Assembly (NCBI RefSeq): GCF_003477885.1
Contig: NZ_QUEE01000004.1
Span: forward strand, 1 to 64,000
Reading direction: 5' to 3'
DNA length: 64,000 bases
DNA from: Lachnotalea sp. AF33-28
GTDB lineage: Bacteria; Bacillota; Clostridia; Lachnospirales; Lachnospiraceae
Below the pieces are notes generated by a model. It saw nothing but the letters and a program-made list of their open reading frames with translations, had not been told where the DNA came from and did not search any database. Each line of letters begins with the position of its first letter. Position 1 is the first letter of the stretch. Made by a program: the position numbers and the translations under genes. This document shows positions 7,598 to 15,724 of the stretch, piece by piece.

Positions 7598-9889
7598 ATG
7601 ATAAAGACAAATTGGGTATGGATACCGGACTGGAATGCCGCAGATCAGGAGGAGCCGAAAATCGTCTATTTTCGAAGGGAGATCAATTTTACAGCAGTTC
7701 CGGAGAAATTAGACATTCGGATATCGGCGGACTCCAGATATAAGCTGTATGTAAACGGGAATCTTGCAGAGATTGGGCCCAGCAAAGGAGACCGTCAGAT
7801 CTGGTATTATGATACGGTGAATCTGGCTACTTATCTGAAACAGGGAAGGAATGTCCTGGCTGTCATTGTCCTTCGCTATCCTATGGAAACTGCAAAAGGA
7901 AATCGGGCAGTCTTTCGTACCGATACTCCCGGATTTTATTTCAAGGGTGAATATGCGGACGAAACAGGAACGGCAGTCTGCCTGTCCGCAGATGAGAACT
8001 GGAAGTGTGTAAGAGAGGATCATATAAAAATCCACCCGGAAAACGAAGTTTTTGCGCAGCTCTATATTCTGGAGGAAGCAGGGGGGAACCCCCGTACGTT
8101 TGGGTGGATGCGGGACGACTATACGGATGATCACTGGCTGCCGGCAAAGGATCAGGGCTGGACGATTGTGAGTGCAAAGGCAGTAAGCCCTGGGAATCTC
8201 CACCCCAGGACAATTCCGTATATGAACAAGATTCCCAAAAAATTCACTGGCATTCAGACAATCAGAGATTCCGGTATCAGCGAAGCAGACTGGAACCGTA
8301 TGCTGGCAGGAGAGGGAACTGTCACTGTCGCACCCCATTCGAAGGAGATTGTGGAGATAAATGCTGGGGAGTTGATGACTGGTTTCTTAAAGCTTGCTGT
8401 CAGAGGTGGAAAAGAAACGAAAATCAAAATTCTGCAGTCAGAATCGTATTACCTTCCCAAAGAACCGGACGAACCGGAAAACACCATGCCAGTAAAAGGA
8501 GACCGAACGGATGATAAGAACGGCCATTTGCTCGGAGTTACGGACACTTATGAGGTGGCAGGCTGCGGTAAAAGAGGGGATACGGAGACTTATGAACCCT
8601 TCTGGTTTCGAACTTTTCGGTTTATCCGGCTTGAGATTGTAACAGCAGAAGAACCGTTAACGATAGAGAGCTTCGATTATCAGGAGACAGGATATCCCCT
8701 GGAAGTGAAAACCTGGGTGACAACTTCCGATGAATCCATGGGGGATATCTGGGATATCAGTGAGAGGACTCTGCGAAGATGCATGCATGAGACCTATGAA
8801 GACTGTCCTTTTTATGAACAGCTTCAATATGCTATGGACACCAGGTCACAAATCTTATACACCTATATGATTTCCGGGGATGACAGGCTGGCCCGTAAGT
8901 GCTTTGATGATTTCAGACGGTCACAGCGCTACGACGGCATGGTGAGCTGCTGTTATCCGAATGTTTCGTTTTTTATTATCCCCGGATTCTCTATTTATTA
9001 CATAATGATGCTGTATGACCACATGATGTTCTTTGGTGACCGAGAATTGATTCATTCTTATCTGCCTGTGATCGACAGGATATTGGAGTATTTCCACAGG
9101 CATCTTAACAAGGATGGAATCGTGGATAAAATCGGCGGTAAACTATTCCGGGACACTTCCTGGTCCTTTGTGGACTGGACAGCAGAGTGGGATGCAACAT
9201 CCGGAGTACCGTCCGCAGGAATGTCAGGACCGATTACCATGGAGAGCCTTCTTTATATCATGGGGCTTCAGCATGCTGCAATAATGGCTTCCTTCGCCGG
9301 AAGAAAGTCTGCGGCTGCGGAATATGAAAAACGTGCAAAACAGGTGCGCGACGCAGTCCGAAATTACTGTATGGGAGCCAACGGTATGATTCAGGATGGG
9401 CCGGGTGTCGATGAATACAGCCAGCATTGCCAGGTTTTTGCCGCACTGACGGATACGGTTATAGGGGAACAGGGAAGAGAGAATCTCTTAAGAACTCTGA
9501 AAAATAAGAAGGATTATGCACAGTGTTCGGTTGCCATGGCGTATTATTTGTTCCGCGCACTGGAAAAATGTGATCTCTACGAATATACCGGTGAGCTATG
9601 GGAGGTATGGCGCAATATGGTAAGAAACCATCTGACCACCTGTGTGGAAGATCCTGTTGGACAGAGAAGCGATTGCCATGCATGGGGGGCCCTGGCCCTC
9701 TATGAACTGCCCGCTGTTATTCTCGGCGTCCGCCCGACAAAACCGGGTTTTGAAGAATTTGAGGTAAGACCGACACCCGGTCATTTTACCTGGGCCAAAG
9801 GGGAAGTCATAACACCTAAGGGGATGATTAAAGTTCAGTGGAAGAAAACAGGAGAGGATATAGAGGTTCAATATTGGGAGGACAAGTGA
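7598..9889 (+). CDS. Alpha-L-rhamnosidase-like, GH78 (second type)
   Basis: A 763-residue GH78-clan protein, shorter than the enzyme at 2375 and lacking its first beta domain. The N-terminal part has the galactose-binding-like SRYKLYVNGN motif. The barrel carries DCPFYEQLQYAMDTR, with D402, E407 and D414 in the same spacing as the triad of the first rhamnosidase. The C-terminal domain begins near VILGVRPTKPGFEEFEV. The RBS (AGGGAAGG) and 18-base spacing to the GH94 gene indicate the same transcript. It has no signal peptide. Members of this branch are annotated as alpha-L-rhamnosidases, but few have been tested. Confidence 0.85.
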   Translation: MIKTNWVWIPDWNAADQEEPKIVYFRREINFTAVPEKLDIRISADSRYKLYVNGNLAEIGPSKGDRQIWYYDTVNLATYLKQGRNVLAVIVLRYPMETAKGNRAVFRTDTPGFYFKGEYADETGTAVCLSADENWKCVREDHIKIHPENEVFAQLYILEEAGGNPRTFGWMRDDYTDDHWLPAKDQGWTIVSAKAVSPGNLHPRTIPYMNKIPKKFTGIQTIRDSGISEADWNRMLAGEGTVTVAPHSKEIVEINAGELMTGFLKLAVRGGKETKIKILQSESYYLPKEPDEPENTMPVKGDRTDDKNGHLLGVTDTYEVAGCGKRGDTETYEPFWFRTFRFIRLEIVTAEEPLTIESFDYQETGYPLEVKTWVTTSDESMGDIWDISERTLRRCMHETYEDCPFYEQLQYAMDTRSQILYTYMISGDDRLARKCFDDFRRSQRYDGMVSCCYPNVSFFIIPGFSIYYIMMLYDHMMFFGDRELIHSYLPVIDRILEYFHRHLNKDGIVDKIGGKLFRDTSWSFVDWTAEWDATSGVPSAGMSGPITMESLLYIMGLQHAAIMASFAGRKSAAAEYEKRAKQVRDAVRNYCMGANGMIQDGPGVDEYSQHCQVFAALTDTVIGEQGRENLLRTLKNKKDYAQCSVAMAYYLFRALEKCDLYEYTGELWEVWRNMVRNHLTTCVEDPVGQRSDCHAWGALALYELPAVILGVRPTKPGFEEFEVRPTPGHFTWAKGEVITPKGMIKVQWKKTGEDIEVQYWEDK

Positions 9890-9890
9890 A

Positions 9891-9950
9891 ATGGAAGCAA
9901 GTTTCGATACGGCGGCCTGTGCAACATTCTATATAAAAAAGAAACGGTGA
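9891..9950 (+). CDS. Possible 19-residue ORF between GH78 and GH43 genes
   Basis: An ATG one base after the upstream TGA opens a 19-codon frame (MEASFDTAAC...). GGGAGG at about 9876-9881 could serve it. The peptide resembles nothing I recognise. It may be translated by coupling, or be chance sequence in the 82-base gap. Confidence 0.2.
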   Translation: MEASFDTAACATFYIKKKR

Positions 9951-9971
9951 GGGAAGAAGGAGGTTTTTTGC

Positions 9972-11690
9972 ATGCCATATTATTGTAATCCGTTAAATGT
10001 AAATTACCGGTATCAGATTCCTAAAAAAATAAATGAGACGGAACCGGGACCGGCATGGCGGGAGGCTGCTGACCCGTCCATGATTTATTTTAAAGGCAGC
10101 TACTATATCTTTGCGTCCATGACCCTGGGGGTATGGGTGTCCAAAGATTTAGCTCACTGGGAGAATCGTCCTCTTCCCGAAGAACTTCCGCTCTACGATT
10201 ATGCTCCGGATGTACGGGTGATGGGAGATTATGTGTATTTTTGTGCATCCCGTGTTTTAAAGAATTGTGACCGTTACCGTACCAAGGATATTTTGAATGG
10301 GCCTTATGAGAAAATTCCCGGAAATTTTTCCTTCTGGGACCCGAATCTCTTCATTGATGAGGACGGACGCGTATATTTTTATTGGGGATGCTCCAATGAT
10401 ATGCCGATCTGCGGAACGGAGCTGGATCCGGAAACCATGCTTCCAATAGGAGAAAAGAAAAATCTTATTTTCGGGAATCCGCGGGAAAGAGGATATGAAC
10501 GTGTGGGCGAGGATAATTCGGTTAATGCGATGAGTAAAGAGAGCCAGCCATTTATCGAAGGCGCCTGGATGGACAAACATGACGGGAAATACTACCTTCA
10601 ATATGCTTTTGCCGGAACGGAATACAATACATACGGCGACGGTGTATATGTGGGGGACAGCCCGTTAGGCCCCTTCACACCACAGAAAAATAATCCCTAC
10701 TCCTATCATCCGGGCGGATTTATGCCGGGAGCCGGACATGGCTCCACCATGGAAGACGCGGCCGGGAATTTATGGCATACAGCAACTATGCGGATCAGCC
10801 TGAACCATATTTTTGAGCGCCGTGTAGGACTGTGGCCTGCCGGATACGACAAAGACGGCGAGCTGTATTGTAATCAGCGTTATGGTGACTGGCCAGGAAA
10901 GATTACGGGAGATAAGAAAGACCCTTGGGAAGAACCGGATTGGATGCTGTTAAGTGTGGGAAAAAGGGCTGGTGCTTCCTCGGAAACGGAAGGTCATCCC
11001 GCTTCTAATGCGGTCTGTGAGAATGTACAGAATTGGTGGAAGCCCGCTTCCGATGACAGCAGCCCGTGGCTGCTCCTGGATTTGGAAAAACAGTATCGGG
11101 TCCATGGCATACAGATTAATTTTGCAGATGACTTGCTGTATCTGCCGTGCAGAGATGAGTCCAAAGGAATTACCCGGTTTATTGAGGACAGAACGTATCC
11201 TACCCGGTGGAAGCTGTGGGGTTCAAAGGATGGCGCGGATTGGTTTGTGATAGAAGATAAATCGGCAGCAGAGACAGATTTTTCCCATGATTTTATCGTG
11301 CGTGAGGAAGGGGTATCTCTGCGTTATCTGAAATTGACGGATATGGCTGTTCCGTATGAGCAGCAGCCGTGTATTTCCGGAATCCGTGTGTTCGGCAAGG
11401 GGGATGGCAAAAAACCGGAAGAACCCGGGTTTAAAGCGGTTCGGATCGGTGACCTTGACATGGAGGTGGAGATTCTTAAGGAAGCAGGAGCTAACCGACA
11501 GGATTCCCGTGCCCTTGGGTACGAAATTTTGTGGGGCCATGCGCCGGATAAGCTTTACCACAGCAGAACATTATATGGAGAAAAGGTGTGTATCGGTGCG
11601 CTGGTAAAGGGGGAGGAATATTATGTCCGTGTGGATGCCTTTAACGAGAACGGGATTACACATGGAAGTGTACGGAAATTGAGTATCTGA
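9972..11690 (+). CDS. GH43 glycosidase with discoidin and Fn3-like domains
   Basis: A 572-residue protein. The five-bladed propeller (about 1-315) carries the GH43 acidic residues: ADPS (D34, base), FWDPNLF (D123) and PFIEGAW (E196, acid). GH43 members remove arabinose, xylose or galactose from side chains. After it come an F5/8-type C (discoidin) segment (about 325-475) and a fibronectin-III-like C-terminus. There is no signal peptide, so the binding modules act inside the cell. AGAAGGAGG lies before the ATG. Alternative: a related propeller family such as GH32/GH117-like, but the acidic pattern favours GH43. Confidence 0.85.
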   Translation: MPYYCNPLNVNYRYQIPKKINETEPGPAWREAADPSMIYFKGSYYIFASMTLGVWVSKDLAHWENRPLPEELPLYDYAPDVRVMGDYVYFCASRVLKNCDRYRTKDILNGPYEKIPGNFSFWDPNLFIDEDGRVYFYWGCSNDMPICGTELDPETMLPIGEKKNLIFGNPRERGYERVGEDNSVNAMSKESQPFIEGAWMDKHDGKYYLQYAFAGTEYNTYGDGVYVGDSPLGPFTPQKNNPYSYHPGGFMPGAGHGSTMEDAAGNLWHTATMRISLNHIFERRVGLWPAGYDKDGELYCNQRYGDWPGKITGDKKDPWEEPDWMLLSVGKRAGASSETEGHPASNAVCENVQNWWKPASDDSSPWLLLDLEKQYRVHGIQINFADDLLYLPCRDESKGITRFIEDRTYPTRWKLWGSKDGADWFVIEDKSAAETDFSHDFIVREEGVSLRYLKLTDMAVPYEQQPCISGIRVFGKGDGKKPEEPGFKAVRIGDLDMEVEILKEAGANRQDSRALGYEILWGHAPDKLYHSRTLYGEKVCIGALVKGEEYYVRVDAFNENGITHGSVRKLSI

Positions 11691-11733
11691 AATTGAGAAG
11701 TGACACCGGTGTATAAAGAAAGCGAGGAATATT

Positions 11734-13179
11734 ATGAGCAAAGAGAAAATGGATATTTCAAAGGTTCTGGCAATCTTGGCACAGCCCAAGGAAACACCCG
11801 CACCGCTTGTGCATGTAGAACGTCTTCGGCTGGAAGTGCCGTATATCACCAGGGAAAGGAAAGTCGATGTGCGCGCGGTGCATGTGGTCATGCCGGAAGC
11901 CGCGGCCCGTCCCATGCCGCTGATTTACGTTCCCCATTATGAGATGGGGGAGGACTCCCTGGAGCTTCGCGATTACCTGGCGAAGGGATGGGCGGTGGCC
12001 TGTCCGGCAGAATTTTCAGATAACTATAACGGAAGCCTTACGGATGATGATCTGGTGTTCAACAATGCGGTTCTTTATACTCTTCGTCACAGAACACAAT
12101 TCGACAGGAAACGGATCATTCTGGTGGGAGGCAGCGCAGGCGGATATATGTCCCTGATGCTTAGCGGTCTGCAGCTGGGACACTGCGCTTCCATCGCCAA
12201 CGGACCTATTACGAATGTATATTTTAATTTTCATTATTACTTTAATAAAGCCAATGCATTAAATCTCCAGGCACTTGCGAGGATACTGGCAGAAAAGGAG
12301 ACACAGGGAACGCAAGTCGGCCGTTCCCCGAACGAACAGGATGAGAAGGCTGAAAACAGAGCGCTGGATATGCTGAAAAATTTGTCGGGAGTTCCCATTC
12401 CGTTTCTGGCGGGATTGGCGGGATTATTTGCTCCCATTGGCGATAATTTCCCGGATAAAGAGGATACACAGCGCTGGGTAGCATTGTCGCCTGTGGGTCT
12501 TGCGGACTGCTTCTGCAGTCCTGTCATGGTAAATCACTGTACTTCGGATGTACTGGTTCCGGTGGATCAGATTAGCAAGCGCTTTACATATGCAAAACCT
12601 GGAGATTCTCTGCCCGAGGATTTTGATGCGAGGCTGCCGGAGACTTTTCCGGGTAAACTTAAGTACTCGCTGGAAGAATGTCTGCCGCAGGCAGATACGA
12701 GGACAGAATGCTTCAAGGTTCCGGAAGAAGAAACATCCTGCAACCTTCCCTATGACAAGAGCAAACGCTTTAACCTGAACATCTTTGATGACGGTCCCAT
12801 AGAAGGGTATGGAACCCATTCTTCCCGCATGAATGCAGGCAGAAGATTTGACGTGCCGTATCTGGAAGAAATGTTTGAAAAGACATCAGCAAAGACTTGT
12901 ATCCTTACACCGGCTATGTTAAAGAGGCTGCTGCTGCGTTATCAGGGAAAAAGTATTGCACTTCCTGCGCATATAGGTGTGGATGACAGTATTTACGGCT
13001 CCCTTACAGTGTATCAGAAGGAAGTGGCGGAGGAATTGTCCGATTGGACAGATATTCATGGAAAAGAAGCGTTAGTGGACATTTTTGAAGAAATGATGAA
13101 GTCAGAAGCGGATCCAACATGCCGTGCATCGCTGCAGGAGACTATGAAAGAGCTTGGGGCGTCAGAAGGAGGTTTGTGA
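11734..13179 (+). CDS. Alpha/beta-hydrolase, probable intracellular esterase
   Basis: A 481-residue serine hydrolase. The nucleophile elbow GGSAGG puts the serine at S134. A HCTSDVLVP segment after it offers the catalytic Asp, and a C-terminal histidine should complete the triad. The middle holds a hydrophobic stretch (PIPFLAGLAGLFAPIG) that may form the lid. There is no signal peptide. AGCGAGGAA precedes the ATG. It lies between a GH43 and a GH3 gene, which suggests removal of an acyl group from an imported glycoside. I do not recognise a closer family; a prolyl-oligopeptidase-like peptidase is an alternative. Confidence 0.65.
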   Translation: MSKEKMDISKVLAILAQPKETPAPLVHVERLRLEVPYITRERKVDVRAVHVVMPEAAARPMPLIYVPHYEMGEDSLELRDYLAKGWAVACPAEFSDNYNGSLTDDDLVFNNAVLYTLRHRTQFDRKRIILVGGSAGGYMSLMLSGLQLGHCASIANGPITNVYFNFHYYFNKANALNLQALARILAEKETQGTQVGRSPNEQDEKAENRALDMLKNLSGVPIPFLAGLAGLFAPIGDNFPDKEDTQRWVALSPVGLADCFCSPVMVNHCTSDVLVPVDQISKRFTYAKPGDSLPEDFDARLPETFPGKLKYSLEECLPQADTRTECFKVPEEETSCNLPYDKSKRFNLNIFDDGPIEGYGTHSSRMNAGRRFDVPYLEEMFEKTSAKTCILTPAMLKRLLLRYQGKSIALPAHIGVDDSIYGSLTVYQKEVAEELSDWTDIHGKEALVDIFEEMMKSEADPTCRASLQETMKELGASEGGL

Positions 13180-13181
13180 GT

Positions 13182-15680
13182 ATGACAGGTTATGAGACAG
13201 ATCATAAAAACCGCGTAAGAGAGATAGCGCCGGAGTGTATGGTGCTGCTTAAATCAGACGGCAGCTTTCCGCTGGCACAGGCAGGACAGATCGCTCTCTA
13301 TGGGAACGGTGCACGCCGTACTTTTAAGGGAGGACGCGGTTCCGCAGATGTAAATGTGAAATCCTATCCCACTGTGGAAGACGGGCTGAAAAATGCCGGG
13401 TTTAGTATCACCACCGAATACTGGATGGAAGCATATGAAAAGGCGCGTATGAAAGCGAATATCGGTTTTCGTGCATGGTTAAAGGATAAAATATCGGAGG
13501 AAGGCATGGATATGCTGATGGAAAATTTAAGCATTGTCATGCCGGAGCCAGATTACGATATTCCGCTTACGGGGGAAGGAGATACCGCTGTCTATGTGCT
13601 GTCCCGTCTCTGCGGGGAAGGAGCAGACCGGCAGGCTGTACCGGGAGACCTTTTGATGAGTGAGACGGAAATCCGCGACATTCTGACTCTGCAGCAGCAG
13701 TATCCGAAGTTTTTGCTTGTATTAAATACCGGATGTGTGGTGGATATGTCCCCGGTAGCAGAGCAGGTAAGCAATATTCTTCTGCTGTCGCAGCTTGGCA
13801 TGACTGTAGGGGATTCGCTTGCGGATGTGATTTTAGGCAAAGCATATCCTTCCGGAAAGCTAGCGGCAACTTGGGCGGCTTCTAAGGATTACTGCTGTGT
13901 CGGAGAGTTTGGAGACCGCAGCGATACCCGTTATCGTGAGGGAATCTATGTGGGATACCGCTATTTTGACTCGGTGGGCAGGACCCCTTTGTTTCCTTTT
14001 GGCTATGGCCTGGGCTACACCACTTTTACAATTTCTGCACAGCAGGCAGAGGTGGATAAAACGAAAGTACGGCTGACGGTAAAAATAAAAAATACCGGTC
14101 ATGCAAGAGGAAAGGAAGTGGTGCAGCTATATGTATCGGTGCCGGAAGGACAGTTGGATCAGCCCTGGCAGAGCCTGGCGGCTTTTGTAAAAACCGGCGA
14201 GCTCGCGCCTGGTGAGATGACGGAAGCGACACTGCAATTTGATATAAGGAGTCTTGCCAGCACCGATGCAGAGCACCATACGAGGATTCTGGAAAAGGGC
14301 TCCTATGTGCTGCGGGTAGGTAACAGCAGCAGGAATACGAAAGTCTGCGGCATTGTGGAACTGGATGAGACGGCAGTAATAGAGGAGATTCACGCGGTAG
14401 GCGGGGAGACAGACTTTATCGACTGGAAACCAAATGAGGAACAGAAAAAAGCGGCAGAACATCTGTTTACAGCACTGGAACCGCAGAAAGATAAGACAGA
14501 GAAACTGCCGGTTTTAAAGATGAAAGCATCTGATTTTGACATAACCGTTCACAGAACTCCAAAGCCGGATCCGAACGCGGTCTCCCTGGTGGAGAGCCTT
14601 TCGGACGAGGAGTTGGTGTATCTTTGTACCGGTGAATTTATCGGAGAAGGCAGTAAGAATGTCATTGGAGATGCAGCTATCACGGTGGTGGGGGCAGCGG
14701 GAGAGACAACTGGCCGTTTTTCTGACCGGGGGGTTTCGAATCTGGTGATGGCAGACGGCCCTTCCGGTCTGCGCCTGTCCCGCAGATACGGAGTGGATGC
14801 GAAGGGTGCCTATCCCATTAAAGAAGAAAACAATCTCATGGAGATTGAGAATAAATTGGAATTGCTTCCGGAAGGTATGCGAAGGGCTTTGAGTGCTATG
14901 ATGCCTGTCACACCGCCGGAAGAAAGAGCAGGGGAAATCCATGAGCAGAACTGTACGGCAATTCCCATAGCTGCCGCGCTGGCCCAGAGCTGGAATCCGG
15001 ATGCGGCAGAAGCCTGTGCCCAAATCGTGGCAAAGGAGATGGTTCATTTTGGCATCAATATCTGGCTGGCTCCGGCCATGAATATTCAAAGACATCCCCT
15101 TTGCGGAAGAACCTTTGAATATTATTCCGAGGATCCGCTGCTTAGCGGAAAAATGGCGGCGGCCATGACGAGAGGAATACAGAATGAGCCGGGACGCTGT
15201 GTGACGATTAAGCATTTTATCTGTAACAATCAGGAGGCAAACCGTTTCCGCACAAGCAGCATGGTAAATGAACGGGCTCTTCGTGATATCTATGCCAAAG
15301 GATATGAGATCGTGGTGAAGGAAGCACAGCCGTTCGCATTTATGAGCTCTTATAACCTGTTAAACGGAGTCCATACCTCGGAGCGGAAGGATCTTTTGGA
15401 GACGCTTTTGCGGGAAGAGTGGGGATACGAAGGCATGGTGATGTCAGACTTCTTAGGCGGAGATGCGTCCCCCTCGGATGAGATAAACAAATACCGGAAA
15501 TTTGCATCGGTACCCAGCATCAAAGCAGGAAATGACCTGATGATGCCGGGCGGAAAGGCTCATTATGATAATATTTTAAAGGCCCTTCACGGAGAAGATG
15601 CAGAGTGCACCCTGACGCGAAAGGAAGTGGAGAGGTGTGCGGCAAGAAACGTGATGCTGGCATGGAAACTGAAACAATAA
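13182..15680 (+). CDS. GH3 beta-glycosidase with inverted domain order
   Basis: An 832-residue GH3 enzyme whose domains run in reverse. The (alpha/beta)6-sandwich domain comes first (about 1-270, with CMVLLKSDG and FKGGRGSADV), then the Fn3-like domain (about 285-360, with GKEVVQLYVS), a linker, and last the TIM-barrel catalytic domain (about 520-825). The barrel has NIQRHPLCGRTFEYYSEDP, the substrate-binding K677-H678 pair and the nucleophile D756 in VMSDF, where most relatives have SDW. The ATG at 13182 follows GAAGGAGG; the frame is also open upstream, inside the preceding gene. Reversed GH3 enzymes are known from rumen and gut Clostridia. The sugar specificity is not known. Confidence 0.88.
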   Translation: MTGYETDHKNRVREIAPECMVLLKSDGSFPLAQAGQIALYGNGARRTFKGGRGSADVNVKSYPTVEDGLKNAGFSITTEYWMEAYEKARMKANIGFRAWLKDKISEEGMDMLMENLSIVMPEPDYDIPLTGEGDTAVYVLSRLCGEGADRQAVPGDLLMSETEIRDILTLQQQYPKFLLVLNTGCVVDMSPVAEQVSNILLLSQLGMTVGDSLADVILGKAYPSGKLAATWAASKDYCCVGEFGDRSDTRYREGIYVGYRYFDSVGRTPLFPFGYGLGYTTFTISAQQAEVDKTKVRLTVKIKNTGHARGKEVVQLYVSVPEGQLDQPWQSLAAFVKTGELAPGEMTEATLQFDIRSLASTDAEHHTRILEKGSYVLRVGNSSRNTKVCGIVELDETAVIEEIHAVGGETDFIDWKPNEEQKKAAEHLFTALEPQKDKTEKLPVLKMKASDFDITVHRTPKPDPNAVSLVESLSDEELVYLCTGEFIGEGSKNVIGDAAITVVGAAGETTGRFSDRGVSNLVMADGPSGLRLSRRYGVDAKGAYPIKEENNLMEIENKLELLPEGMRRALSAMMPVTPPEERAGEIHEQNCTAIPIAAALAQSWNPDAAEACAQIVAKEMVHFGINIWLAPAMNIQRHPLCGRTFEYYSEDPLLSGKMAAAMTRGIQNEPGRCVTIKHFICNNQEANRFRTSSMVNERALRDIYAKGYEIVVKEAQPFAFMSSYNLLNGVHTSERKDLLETLLREEWGYEGMVMSDFLGGDASPSDEINKYRKFASVPSIKAGNDLMMPGGKAHYDNILKALHGEDAECTLTRKEVERCAARNVMLAWKLKQ

Positions 15681-15724
15681 ACAGAACATAAAGTGCGTAA
15701 AAACAGCATGGAAAGGAACAAAAT

